A stretch of DNA of 64,000 nucleotides from Hymenobacter sp. J193 (lineage in GTDB: Bacteria; Bacteroidota; Bacteroidia; Cytophagales; Hymenobacteraceae). Made by a program: the position numbers and the translations under genes. The DNA lies in contig NZ_JAJONE010000001.1 of NCBI RefSeq assembly GCF_024700075.1, positions 1,888,001 through 1,952,000 on the forward strand, in the 5' to 3' direction. Shown here in pieces: positions 8,415 to 17,079 of the stretch (positions are counted from its first letter, which is position 1; each line of letters begins with the position of its first letter). The notes under the pieces are model-generated. The model was not told where the DNA came from and did not search any database. It saw only the letters and a list, made by a program, of their open reading frames with translations.

Positions 8415-8450
8415 AAGGCCCCGCAATGGTTGTTGCGGGGCCTTTCTTTT
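8415..8450 (+). terminator. intrinsic terminator
   Basis: AAGGCCCCGCAA / TGTTGCGGGGCCTT stem with a 4-base loop followed by a T-rich tract. It ends transcription of paralogue 2 beyond the heptamer array. Confidence 0.85.
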
Positions 8451-8486
8451 TCTCTTTTCTTATATTTTGCCTGCTGACGCATTACT

Positions 8487-8514
8487 TAAGCACAAGGCAC
8501 GAGGCACTAAACTC
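8487..8514. repeat. degenerate heptamer array (NARGCAC-type)
   Basis: Four consecutive 7-base units: TAAGCAC, AAGGCAC, GAGGCAC, TAAACTC. It overlaps the last bases of murF-alr. Related heptamer arrays are at 37976-38003 (inverted) and 38101-38135. Confidence 0.5.
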
Positions 8515-11011
8515 ACTCCGCCACAAACACGCGCTTTACCCGGGCGCTGACGTTGGTGAGCAACTCGTAGGGAATGGTGCCGATGCGCGCGGCCAGCTCC
8601 GAAAGCGTGATGCCGGGGCCGAACACCTCGGCTACGTCGCCGGCTTGCACGCCCGCAATTCCCGTAACGTCGGCCATGCACATATCCATGCACACGTTGC
8701 CCACGATGGGCGCACGCTGTCCGCGAATAACCACTTCGCCTCCCCCGTTGCCGAAGCGCCGGTCGTAGCCGTCGGCGTAGCCAATGGCCAGGGTAGCAAT
8801 GCGCCGCTCGTACTCCGTAGCCTGACCACGTCGGCCGTAGCCCACGGTCTGGCCCGGGGCCAGGGTTTTCACCTGCGACACGGTGGTGCGCAGCGTACTA
8901 ACCGGGTGCAGGGCATCTTGCTGCTGGCCGGTAGCCTCCACCCCATACAGCCCAATACCCAGCCGCACCATGTCGAAATGACTATCGGGGAAGCGGATGA
9001 TGCCGGCAGAGTTGAGCGCGTGCTTCAGTACCGGGTAGCCCAGTGCCGCCTCCAGGCGCGGGGCCATGCGGCCAAAGGCGGCCAGTTGCTGGCGCGAAAA
9101 GCTGTTGTGCTGGGCTTCATCGGCGCCGGCTAGGTGCGTGAGCAGGCTGGCCACGCGCACATTGCCAACCTGGGCCTGCAGCACGGCACACAGCTCGTCC
9201 ATATCTTCTTCGGCGAAGCCCAGGCGGCGCATGCCGGTGTCGAGCTTGAGGTGAATGGGCGGCAGCGGGTGCTCCCGGGCGGCCCGCACGTACTCCCGCA
9301 GCATTTCGAAGGAGAATATTTCGGGTTCCAGGTGGCACTGGCGCAACTTCTGCAACGAGTCGGGCGAGGGGTTCATCACCATCAAAGGCAGGCTGATGCC
9401 CTGCTGGCGCAGCTCCACGCCTTCGTCGGCGTAGGCCACGGCCAGGTAATCGGCGCGGTGAAACTGCAGCAGGTTGGCTACTTCATAGGAACCGCTGCCG
9501 TAGGCAAATGCCTTCACCATCACCATGAGCTTGGTGCCCGGCTGCAGGCGGCTGCGGTAGAAGTTGAGATTGTGCACCAGCGCGTCCAAGTTCACCTCCA
9601 GCACCGTGCCGTGGATTTTCTGCTGAAATGCGGCCACAATCCGCTCGAACCCAAACCGCCGGGCGCCCTTCACCAGAATGGTTTCGTGCCGGAATGCGTC
9701 GGGCCGGAAGCTGGCCAGGAAAGCCTCCGTGTCGGCGTAAAACTCGGCAGCGAAACCGGCAAACAAACTCTGGTGGGCGCTGATATCGGGGCCGATGGCC
9801 AAGAGCCGCTCCACGCCGTGGGTGACCAGCTGGGCTGCTACCCGGGCGTACAGCTCCGCCCCCGCGAGGCCGGATTCCAGCACATCAGACAAAATAAGCG
9901 TGCGGCGACCACGCCGGGGCTGGCGCACCAGCGCATCGAGGGCGAGGCTGAGGCCAGCCAGGTCATTGTTGTAGGTATCGTCGAGGATGTAGCAGTCGTT
10001 GAGGGCCTGCTTCATTTCCAGCCGCATGGCCACCGGGTGCAGCCTATCGAGGCGGCGCTGAATTTCGGCGGGCGCCACCTGCCGCCACAATAGCACTGTG
10101 AGGCAATGCAGGGCATTTTCGAGGGAAGGCTCGTCGGCAAAAGGCACCGTGAACGTGTGCTCCTGCGGCAGCGGACGGCGCTGGGCCACGCGCACCACGG
10201 TGCGGTCGGCGCTGGCTTCCAGCACCGTTACGGCCACGTGGGCGTCGTGCGGGTGCTGCCGGCTCCAGCTGAAGGTGCGACTGGCTCCAAGCTGTTGCTG
10301 GGCCGCGGCGTGAATCAGGGCGTGGTCGCGGCAGTAGAACAGCGTATCCACCTCCCGGAACAGCTGCATCTTTTCGGCTACTTTCTCGGCGGGCGAGCTG
10401 AAACCGGCGTCGTGGGCGGTGCCCAGATTGGTGAATACCCCCAGCGTGGGCTGAATTACGGCCGCCAGCCGGACCATTTCGCCCTGCTCCGAAATACCGG
10501 CCTCGAAAATACCCAGTGTGTGCGTACGGTTCAGCTCCCACACGCTCAGGGGCACACCCACCTGCGAGTTGTAGGAGCGCGGACTTTTGCACAGCAGCTC
10601 ATCCGGGCTCAGCAGCTGAGCCAGCCACTCTTTCACAATGGTTTTGCCGTTGGAGCCCGTGATGCCGAACACCGGCAGACGGAACTGGGCCCGGTGGTGG
10701 GCCGCCACCGCCTGCAAAGCCAGCAGACTGTCGGTTACCAGCACGAAGCCGGCCTCGGGGAAAGCGGCTACGCCGCCGGGAATTTCCCGGGCGCTATCCA
10801 CCACAAACTGCCGCACGCCACGCTGGTAGAGCTCCGGCAGGTAGCGGTGGCCGTTGTGCTGCACCCCGCGAATAGCAAAAAACAACGACCCGGCCGCCAC
10901 GCCCACCCGCCGACTGTCGAGCAGCAGGTACTGCACCGAAGCCGCCGGGGCGGCCGGAGCCTGAAGCAACGTGCCGTCCACCAGGGCCGGCAAATCAGAG
11001 AATAGCAGCAT
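8513..11011 (-). CDS. bifunctional MurF (UDP-MurNAc-tripeptide--D-Ala-D-Ala ligase) / alanine racemase
   Basis: Fusion of two consecutive peptidoglycan-precursor enzymes in one cytoplasmic polypeptide of ~832 residues. Residues 1-~450 are MurF, with the ATP-binding loop GITGSNGKT (~115-123) and the Mur-ligase central and C-terminal domains. Residues ~465-832 are a fold-type III alanine racemase, with a PLP-lysine region VMVKAFAYGSG (Lys ~499), LKLDTGMRRLGF, and the catalytic-Tyr region QTVGYGRRG. It supplies D-Ala and attaches D-Ala-D-Ala to the UDP-tripeptide. This fusion is a known Bacteroidota arrangement. ATG 11011 is preferred because a -7 element lies just upstream; longer versions would run through the promoter. 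Confidence 0.95.
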   Translation of the reverse strand: MLLFSDLPALVDGTLLQAPAAPAASVQYLLLDSRRVGVAAGSLFFAIRGVQHNGHRYLPELYQRGVRQFVVDSAREIPGGVAAFPEAGFVLVTDSLLALQAVAAHHRAQFRLPVFGITGSNGKTIVKEWLAQLLSPDELLCKSPRSYNSQVGVPLSVWELNRTHTLGIFEAGISEQGEMVRLAAVIQPTLGVFTNLGTAHDAGFSSPAEKVAEKMQLFREVDTLFYCRDHALIHAAAQQQLGASRTFSWSRQHPHDAHVAVTVLEASADRTVVRVAQRRPLPQEHTFTVPFADEPSLENALHCLTVLLWRQVAPAEIQRRLDRLHPVAMRLEMKQALNDCYILDDTYNNDLAGLSLALDALVRQPRRGRRTLILSDVLESGLAGAELYARVAAQLVTHGVERLLAIGPDISAHQSLFAGFAAEFYADTEAFLASFRPDAFRHETILVKGARRFGFERIVAAFQQKIHGTVLEVNLDALVHNLNFYRSRLQPGTKLMVMVKAFAYGSGSYEVANLLQFHRADYLAVAYADEGVELRQQGISLPLMVMNPSPDSLQKLRQCHLEPEIFSFEMLREYVRAAREHPLPPIHLKLDTGMRRLGFAEEDMDELCAVLQAQVGNVRVASLLTHLAGADEAQHNSFSRQQLAAFGRMAPRLEAALGYPVLKHALNSAGIIRFPDSHFDMVRLGIGLYGVEATGQQQDALHPVSTLRTTVSQVKTLAPGQTVGYGRRGQATEYERRIATLAIGYADGYDRRFGNGGGEVVIRGQRAPIVGNVCMDMCMADVTGIAGVQAGDVAEVFGPGITLSELAARIGTIPYELLTNVSARVKRVFVAE

Positions 11012-11015
11012 CCGG

Positions 11016-11023
11016 CAAAGGTA
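11016..11023 (-). promoter_or_regulatory. -7 promoter element TACCTTTG for murF-alr
   Basis: Matches TAnnTTTG on the minus strand, ending four bases before the ATG, so transcription would start at or very near the start codon. It faces away from the plus-strand element at 11073-11080. Confidence 0.6.
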
Positions 11024-11072
11024 CGACGAGGTGCGCGGTACAGTCGGCACCGGCGCATCGAAACCGTTGCGG

Positions 11073-11080
11073 TACCTTTG
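11073..11080 (+). promoter_or_regulatory. -7 promoter element TACCTTTG for the RarD-like transporter
   Basis: Same octamer on the plus strand, ~34 bases before the TTG proposed as the transporter start, and divergent from the murF-alr promoter. No clear -33 TTG at the expected spacing. Confidence 0.5.
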
Positions 11081-11114
11081 GCTTCTTTCCCGCTTCCACC
11101 CCACCCCTTCCCCG

Positions 11115-11990
11115 TTGTCTCGTCATCATTCCGCCGCACTGCTGGCGTTTCTTATCTGGGGCTTTTTCCCGATTCCGCTGAAAGCCCTGGCTTCTTACCC
11201 CAGCGGGCAGATTCTATTATTTCGGGTGCTGGTGTCGCTCGGGCTGCTACTGGTTGTGAACCTGCTTTTGCGGCGGGCCGCCGTGCGCGGGCTGGTAGCA
11301 CAGTTACGGCAGGCTTCGCGCCCGGAGCGGCGGCGCGTGCTGGCCCTGGCTGTGGTCGGGGGCCTGCTGCTGGTGGGCAACTGGCTCTTGTTTATTTACA
11401 CCATCAACCAGGTGAGCGTGCAGGCAGGCTCGTTTGCTTACCTCATCTGCCCTATTCTCACGGCACTGCTGGGGTTTGCGGTGCTGCACGAGCAACTGCA
11501 CCGCGGGCAGTGGCTGGCCATCAGCCTGAGCGCGGGCAGCTGCACCCTGCTGGGTATGGGCGACTTCCGCTCCTTGGGCCTCAGTGTGGTAGTAGCCCTC
11601 ACCTACGCCTTTTACCTGATTTCCCAGCGCCTGCTGCGCGACTACGACAAGCTGATTCTGCTGATGCTGCAGCTGGTGCTGGCAGCCATTATCCTGGTGC
11701 CATTGGCGGGCCTGCTGGGCGCCAGCCTCCCACAAGGCCTGCACGATGCTTACCTGCTGCGCATGACGGTGGTGCTGAGCGTGTGCTTCACCATCATTCC
11801 GCTGTTTCTCAATCTTTACGCCCTCAGCGCGCTGCCCTCGGGCACAGTAGGCATCCTTATGTATGTGAACCCGCTGGTGAGCTTTGTGCTGGCCTTCCTG
11901 TATTTCCACGAGGCCGCTACCCTCACCCAAGCCGTAGCCTACACCGTCATTCTGGCCTCGGTAGTGCTCTATAACCTGCCGCGGCGTTAG
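11115..11990 (+). CDS. EamA/DMT-family transporter, RarD-like
   Basis: Inner-membrane protein of ~291 residues with about ten hydrophobic segments, the two-EamA-domain layout of the drug/metabolite transporter superfamily. The start (ALLAFLIWGFFPIPLKAL) and the NWLLFIYTINQVSVQAGSF segment match the RarD (chloramphenicol-sensitive protein) subgroup. The substrate is unknown in this subgroup. The start is unusual: no ATG fits after the promoter at 11073-11080, and TTG at 11115 is the best in-frame codon before the first membrane segment. Longer versions would overlap the divergent murF-alr start. Confidence 0.85.
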   Translation: MSRHHSAALLAFLIWGFFPIPLKALASYPSGQILLFRVLVSLGLLLVVNLLLRRAAVRGLVAQLRQASRPERRRVLALAVVGGLLLVGNWLLFIYTINQVSVQAGSFAYLICPILTALLGFAVLHEQLHRGQWLAISLSAGSCTLLGMGDFRSLGLSVVVALTYAFYLISQRLLRDYDKLILLMLQLVLAAIILVPLAGLLGASLPQGLHDAYLLRMTVVLSVCFTIIPLFLNLYALSALPSGTVGILMYVNPLVSFVLAFLYFHEAATLTQAVAYTVILASVVLYNLPRR

Positions 11991-12016
11991 CTGTGTTGCT
12001 AACCGTTGTCCGTTGT

Positions 12017-12144
12017 TATAGCCGATTCACGAACGATGTAGCGGCTGTGTAGAGACGCATACTTGCGTCTACTTGTTGAACAGTATGCGGCGCAGACGAC
12101 GAGACGCAAGTACGCGTCTCTACACCGTTCACGAAACCGCTATA
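12017..12144. repeat. 128-bp inverted-repeat element
   Basis: Ends TATAGC and GCTATA. Nearly complementary inner arms lie at 12048-12070 and 12102-12124, each with the core GTAGAGACGC and CTTGCGTCT. Each arm is itself a small hairpin. It resembles a non-autonomous miniature element; no coding sequence is inside. A degenerate half-copy lies at 38071-38090. Confidence 0.6.
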
Positions 12145-12191
12145 GCACTAGACACCCATTCATACATCTGACAACTAACAACCAGAAACCC

Positions 12192-14813
12192 TTAAAACCC
12201 TGCCCCGACGCGGATGCCGGTGCTAAGCTGCTGGCCGGAACGCAGGCCGGTGTACACATCTACCCGGAATACCTTGAAGATGTGCTCGATACCGGCACCC
12301 AGCTCTACGTAGTGGCCCACGGCGGGCGTGCTGAGGTAGTTGAAAGAAGCTACTTCCTGCCACTTAAGGCGGCGCAGCAGCGGGATTTTATTGAGGAAAA
12401 ACCCGTTGAAGTGGTGGTTGACGTGGGCTTCCAGGTAGCGCTGCCGGGTGCTGAAGCGGTAGTAGTCCAGCAGCTGAAACTGGTCGAAGTTGGCGGCAAA
12501 TCCGGTGAGGTTGCCCGAAAAGTGGCGGTAGTCCATAAACGACAGGCGCGGGTTGCCCAAGAAGCCGCCCACGGTACCATCGAGGTGCATTTGGCCCAGG
12601 AGGCCCAGCTCCAGGTCCTTGCGCACGCCGGCCTCCAGGCGGGTGTAGCGCACGTCGGAGCCCAGCACGCCGCTTATGCCCTGCCGCCAGGCCGCACGCA
12701 GCCTGGGGTATTTCGAGCCCATGTTGAACTTGCCATCGGGCCGGGTCATGTACTCCTGGCCGGGCTGCCAAGTCAGCTCCGCGAAGGCGGTGAGCGACTG
12801 GTTGCGGCCAAATGAAGGATCGGGCAGCTCTTCGTTCACGGGCACGTTGGGCGTGAAGGCGCGGCCGGGCACGTCGATGACTACTTTGTTGCTGTGGTTT
12901 TGCAGCTCACGGCGGTCGGCGTAGCCCAGGGCGGTGCGCAGCATCAGGCCATTTACCAACTCGTGCCGGAAGTTGATTTCTCCCCCGTCGCGCTGGTAGT
13001 ACTTGGCGTAGTTGCGGTTGCGCAGCAGCGTGTAGCTGGTGTTGATGAAGGGCGTGAGCTGGGTGGCGGGGTCGAAGTCCTCGATGGTGCGGCCCACCAT
13101 AAAGCCCACCCGCGTGAATGACAGCGGCCGGAACGTGTAGCCCCCGGCCAGGCTGGGGCTGAACAGACGAGCCCCAAACCCATAGCGCAAAGCCGGCGTG
13201 AGCGAGTAGCTGCGCCGGTCTTCATAGCGCTGGGTATAGGTAGCCTCCAGGTTCAGCGTCACGCCTTCCACCGTGTTGTAAAGCAGCCCGTTGAAGATGG
13301 AAGAAACGTAGATGGTGCGGCGGCGGAACGAGTTGGAGTAGTTGTACCCTGTGAGCAGCACCTGCGCCGGACTTAGTTGGTTGCGCTTGCGGTCCAGGGA
13401 GTCCTGGTAGGGCCGGGAACGTTTGATGACCTCGGCGCTGTCCTTCACGTGGTAGTCCTTGCGCTCCTCAGCCGTAAGCGGAATAGGCCGCACCTCGTTC
13501 CAGAATGTGGAGTCCCGCTCATTTGCTCCCTTCTCGATGCGCAGGACTTCGCCTTTGCCCAGGGGCTCCACCCCGGCCACGGCTTCGGGCTGAGCCTCCA
13601 CCGCTTTCACTTGCTCCCGCACCCGGCGCTTGAGATTGGGCAGGCTGGGCCGCTGCTTTTTCACCTCGGCCACGGTTTCGCGGGTTATCGGGGCATCGGG
13701 TTTGGCGGCGGCCACGGCTTCTGCCTTCTCGGTGGGCCGGGCTGGGTAGATGGCCTGCACGCGGTAGTTGCTGAACACGGCATTGAAGGAGCCGCTGCCT
13801 TTAAAGCCCATGCCCTGCCCGGTCATACTCAGCTTCTGCGACTGCAGCACCCACACGTCAGGGCGGCTGGGGGCAGGCATAAACTGCTGCTCAATGCGGA
13901 TGGACTCCACGTACTCGATACCGGCGTTCTGGCCCAGACTCAGATCAAGGCTGTGCAGGTGCCAGTCGCCGTCGTTGAGGTAGATGTAGCCCGAAAAGGC
14001 CGGGTCGTTGCGGTGGCGCGGGCTCACTTTGATTTTATGGATCTGGCGGCCGTTCTGCTCGGTGGTGCCCACCAGCTCGTAGCGGTAGAACAGCATGGCG
14101 TTCTGGGCAATGGGCGACACAAAGCCCCGCTCCGAAAACCCCGACTGCAGCAGATTGTCGTAGAAATTGAAGCTGCGGCCCGAGGCCCGGTTGAAGCTGA
14201 AACCCCGGCTGTTGCCGCTCACCCGGGAGGCAATCATTCGCTCCCGCACCACGTTGGGTTGCCGGAACGTCAGCTCTGATACCGATTCCGACAAGTAAAT
14301 AACGCCCGGCTTCAGGCTGGGGTCAGTTTTGATGATGCCCAGGATCTTGGCCGGCACATCGAGCAGGCGCACCAGTCCTTTGAGGTAGGTGCGGGCGCTG
14401 AAGCCGGCTACCTCGGCGCGGTGGTAGCGGCGCCACTCAATGGCGTGCTGTACCAGGGCGTAGGCCGGGTCGCGGTCCTTGGCGCGCACCAGCACTTCCT
14501 TGAGCTGGTAGCTTTCGGGCAGCAGCGTCACGTCGAGGGTGGTGGCCGTGTCGCCGCCGGCTACGCGCACGGTGGTAAACTGCGGCCGGAAGCCCACATA
14601 TTGGAACACCAGTTCGTAGGAGCCCGCCTCCAGGCGAAACTGGTACTGGCCCTGCTCGTTGGTGGCGGTGCTTTGGGTGGTGCCGCGCACGGCCACATTG
14701 GCAAAGGCCAGCGGCGCTTTATCGGGGCCGCTTACCCGCCCGCGCACCACGCCGGCATGCGCCGCAAAAGTCATCCACACCAATAGTAATTGCAGTAATC
14801 CAGCACGCCACAT
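12192..14813 (-). CDS. DUF5686 family outer-membrane protein with carboxypeptidase-regulatory-like domain
   Basis: Large surface protein (873 residues). A signal peptide ends near AAHAG, followed by a CarboxypepD_reg-like domain (~22-100: VVRGRVSGPDKAPLAFANV), then the DUF5686 region from ~105 (KDRDPAYALVQHAIEWRR) to the C-terminus. The second half alternates Tyr/Arg/Phe-rich strands typical of a beta-barrel and ends in an aromatic residue (GAGF), an outer-membrane insertion signal. The family is found in Bacteroidota and has no known biochemical role. ATG 14813 is used rather than the GTG one codon earlier. A single transcription unit with no linked partner visible. Confidence 0.88.
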   Translation of the reverse strand: MWRAGLLQLLLVWMTFAAHAGVVRGRVSGPDKAPLAFANVAVRGTTQSTATNEQGQYQFRLEAGSYELVFQYVGFRPQFTTVRVAGGDTATTLDVTLLPESYQLKEVLVRAKDRDPAYALVQHAIEWRRYHRAEVAGFSARTYLKGLVRLLDVPAKILGIIKTDPSLKPGVIYLSESVSELTFRQPNVVRERMIASRVSGNSRGFSFNRASGRSFNFYDNLLQSGFSERGFVSPIAQNAMLFYRYELVGTTEQNGRQIHKIKVSPRHRNDPAFSGYIYLNDGDWHLHSLDLSLGQNAGIEYVESIRIEQQFMPAPSRPDVWVLQSQKLSMTGQGMGFKGSGSFNAVFSNYRVQAIYPARPTEKAEAVAAAKPDAPITRETVAEVKKQRPSLPNLKRRVREQVKAVEAQPEAVAGVEPLGKGEVLRIEKGANERDSTFWNEVRPIPLTAEERKDYHVKDSAEVIKRSRPYQDSLDRKRNQLSPAQVLLTGYNYSNSFRRRTIYVSSIFNGLLYNTVEGVTLNLEATYTQRYEDRRSYSLTPALRYGFGARLFSPSLAGGYTFRPLSFTRVGFMVGRTIEDFDPATQLTPFINTSYTLLRNRNYAKYYQRDGGEINFRHELVNGLMLRTALGYADRRELQNHSNKVVIDVPGRAFTPNVPVNEELPDPSFGRNQSLTAFAELTWQPGQEYMTRPDGKFNMGSKYPRLRAAWRQGISGVLGSDVRYTRLEAGVRKDLELGLLGQMHLDGTVGGFLGNPRLSFMDYRHFSGNLTGFAANFDQFQLLDYYRFSTRQRYLEAHVNHHFNGFFLNKIPLLRRLKWQEVASFNYLSTPAVGHYVELGAGIEHIFKVFRVDVYTGLRSGQQLSTGIRVGAGF

Positions 14814-14953
14814 CACAAAGTCGGGTTCAGTCGTAGTTTCGGTGAAGATAGATACAAAGACTGGCCCGCGGGTTGCCAGCCGCTACCGAACCACTTGCCG
14901 CGCCCAGCCGTTACCTTGGCACTGGGCTGCACCTGCGGCGCTTTTACCTAGCT

Positions 14954-15457
14954 ATGCAACAACGCCCTACCAAAACCTACACGCCTGCCGAAGCCCTGCA
15001 GAAAATAGCTTCTTTCTGCACCTATCAGGAACGCAACCAGCGGGAAGTGGCCGAAAAGCTGCGCAGCTACGGGCTCGATGAGGACGAAGCCGGTGAAATC
15101 ATCATCCGCCTCAGCCGGGAAAAGCTGCTGGACGAGGAGCGCTACGCCAAGAGCTTTGTGCGGGGCAAATACCGGCAGAAGAAGTGGGGCCGCCGCCGCA
15201 TTCAGCAGGAGCTGAAGCAGAAAGGTATATCCGACTACTGCATCAAAGCCGGTATGAAGGAAATCGACGGCGACGAGTACTACCAGAACCTGACCACCCT
15301 CCTGGAAAAGAAGGACGCTCAGGAAAAGGAGCGTCACCCGGCCAAGCGCCGCCAGAAGCTTACCCAGTTCCTCACCCTGAAAGGCTACGAGCAGGACCTC
15401 ATCCGCATGGCCCTGGAAGACCTGGGCAAGCCATCCGAAGACGAGGAAGAAGATTAA
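14954..15457 (+). CDS. recX: regulatory protein RecX
   Basis: Cytoplasmic all-helical modulator that binds RecA filaments and limits recombinase activity. 167 residues from ATG 14954, the usual RecX length. Three RecX repeats are visible: RNQREVAEKLRSYGLDEDE, then LLDEERYAKSFVRGKYRQKKWG with RRIQQELKQKGIS, and a final FLTLKGYEQDLIRMAL. The C-terminus is acidic (EDEEED). recA is not in the window, so it is unlinked here. Longer forms starting at 14873 add a low-quality N-terminus and are rejected. TACCTTGG, one base off the -7 consensus, lies upstream. Confidence 0.93.
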   Translation: MQQRPTKTYTPAEALQKIASFCTYQERNQREVAEKLRSYGLDEDEAGEIIIRLSREKLLDEERYAKSFVRGKYRQKKWGRRRIQQELKQKGISDYCIKAGMKEIDGDEYYQNLTTLLEKKDAQEKERHPAKRRQKLTQFLTLKGYEQDLIRMALEDLGKPSEDEEED

Positions 15458-15483
15458 GCTTACCGCACTTGCACTTATTGCGA

Positions 15484-15528
15484 GGAAAAACAAGCCTTAT
15501 TATGCGCCGAAATAGGCCTTGTTTTTCC
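15484..15528 (+). terminator. terminator hairpin after recX
   Basis: GGAAAAACAAGCC pairs with GGCCTTGTTTTTCC around an 18-base loop. The symmetric A/T flanks allow function in both directions. Confidence 0.7.
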
Positions 15529-15616
15529 GCTTAACAAGCACAAATGTTGCCTACGATAAAGCAAAACGCTGCTTACTGCCTGTGCCAGCCCGATTACTTG
15601 CCGTTGTAACCTCTAG

Positions 15617-15706
15617 GTAGTAAGGTTCAGGGCTTGCCCTGCCCATCATTACCCTAGTATTTCCGAACGGCGCGAGTGACGGGCGGGGGCAAGCCCCACG
15701 CCCTAC
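15617..15706. repeat. REP/BIME-like palindromic intergenic element (copy 2)
   Basis: About 90 bp; the right arm GGGCGGGGGCAAGCCC and end CCCTAC are shared with copy 1 (3573-3660), and the left arm reads GGGCTTGCCCTGCCC. It lies between recX and the convergent acetyltransferase gene. The rest of the 15458-15745 gap holds only the terminator above. Confidence 0.55.
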
Positions 15707-15745
15707 TGTTTCGTGACAAGTATGAATACACGAACGGTACTTACT

Positions 15746-16333
15746 TTACCCCGGCAAGCTAGTCTGGTACTTGGAGCGAAGCAGGCCGAAGAGTTGGGCA
15801 TCCTGCCATTCATTGTAAAGAAAATACCGCTCGCGCTGGAGGCCTTCTTCCCGGAAGCCCTGCTTTTCGAGGCATCGGCGGGAAGCCGTGTTGCGCGGGT
15901 CCACGTCGGCTTCGAGGCGGTGCAGACTGAGCTCTGTAAAGGCAAATTCCAGCAGGGCGGCCAGGGCTTCGGAAGCATAACCCTGCCCCCAGTGCGCTGA
16001 GCCCAAGGCATAGCCCACGCCCGCGTGCCGGTGTTGGGTGTGAAGGCCATACAGGGTGGCGGTGCCAATCACCTCGTCGTCGGTGAGGCGGGTGAGGCCC
16101 CACTGGAACAGGCTCCGCTCCCGAAACAAGGTTTCGATCTGGGTTTGCAGCTCAGCGGCTTCGGTGGGGCTCGTAAACGCCTCCCGGCTCCAGTAGCGCA
16201 TCACGGCAGGGTCAGAGAAAATGGTAAACAAGGCCGGCACATCGGCCGGGGTGAGCCAGCACAGCCGCAGCCGGCGGGTGGTGAGCGTGGGCAGCTGGGT
16301 GAGGCCAGGCAGGAACGTAGGAGCAGCAGTCAT
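15746..16333 (-). CDS. GNAT family N-acetyltransferase (RimJ/RimL type)
   Basis: Cytoplasmic acetyl-CoA-dependent N-acetyltransferase (195 residues). It begins with LTTRRLRLCWLTPADVPALF, the usual RimJ/RimL-type opening. The acetyl-CoA pyrophosphate loop appears as SAHWGQGYASEAL (~115-127), followed by LHRLEADVDPRNTASRRCLEKQGF (~140-163), the motif-B helix. The acceptor could be a ribosomal protein N-terminus or a small amine and cannot be told from sequence. ATG 16333 is chosen over TTG 16348. It overlaps no neighbour and lies 26 bases from the DUF4230 gene on the same strand. Confidence 0.87.
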   Translation of the reverse strand: MTAAPTFLPGLTQLPTLTTRRLRLCWLTPADVPALFTIFSDPAVMRYWSREAFTSPTEAAELQTQIETLFRERSLFQWGLTRLTDDEVIGTATLYGLHTQHRHAGVGYALGSAHWGQGYASEALAALLEFAFTELSLHRLEADVDPRNTASRRCLEKQGFREEGLQRERYFLYNEWQDAQLFGLLRSKYQTSLPG

Positions 16334-16359
16334 GCCGCAAGCATACAACCAGCCGGGCG

Positions 16360-16992
16360 CTATTGCAACCGGGGCCGGACCGGAGCCGCCAGCTGGCGCG
16401 TAAGTACTACGCGGCGGCCGGTCATGGTTTCGAGCATGGGCCGTAGAATCAGCTCGGCGTTCTGGTTGGTCTGGGCCAGGATACCTGACTGCAGGGCGGC
16501 GCGGCGTACGTTCTGCTCGGCGTACTTATAGCCGGCATCCACCAGCGCGGCATCCTGAAAAAAACCGTTCTCGACGCTGTAAACCTTGCTGTTCTTGTGG
16601 TCAATCTGCCAGGTGCAGAGCTCGGCCGGGGGCAGGGCCACGCGCACCACCGAGTCGCCTTCGAAAACTACATCCTGAGGGCGCACCTTGCGCAGGTCGA
16701 GGCAGCCGACAGCGTCGCCGGCCACGATGAGGGCCACTTTGGCATCGGGCAAGAAGCGGTACGTGCTTTTCTTGTACTCCACCACATCTTTGAAGTGGTA
16801 GCGCACCAACTCCAGCCGCCCCAGGCTCTCCACTTTCTGCAGCACCGTGTTGTGCGTCACAGTCACGCGGGGCTCGGAGCGGAGCGGGTCGAAATCAGCC
16901 AGCATAGGCTGTACTTTTTTCCAGAGAAACCAGCCCAGTGCCACCAGAAAAGCCAGGGGCAACAGGCGGCGCAGAAGACGGGCAAGGGGCAT
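16360..16992 (-). CDS. DUF4230 domain-containing protein
   Basis: Membrane-anchored protein of 210 residues. One transmembrane helix (~9-24, LLPLAFLVALGWFLW) is followed by a DUF4230 domain: NTVLQKVESLGRLELVRYHFKDVVE, then AKVALIVAGDAVGCLDLRKV and a C-terminal helix region. The domain probably faces the periplasm. No biochemical function is known. It is upstream of the acetyltransferase on the same strand (26-base gap), so the two may be co-transcribed. ATG 16992 precedes the membrane helix directly, supporting the start. Confidence 0.85.
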   Translation of the reverse strand: MPLARLLRRLLPLAFLVALGWFLWKKVQPMLADFDPLRSEPRVTVTHNTVLQKVESLGRLELVRYHFKDVVEYKKSTYRFLPDAKVALIVAGDAVGCLDLRKVRPQDVVFEGDSVVRVALPPAELCTWQIDHKNSKVYSVENGFFQDAALVDAGYKYAEQNVRRAALQSGILAQTNQNAELILRPMLETMTGRRVVLTRQLAAPVRPRLQ

Positions 16993-17079
16993 ACAGAGCA
17001 GAATAGGTTGCTGAACCTACGCAAGCTGCGCGGTTTTGGCTGAGAAGGTGGCCGGGGTTTACGTATTTTGCCGGAGTCT

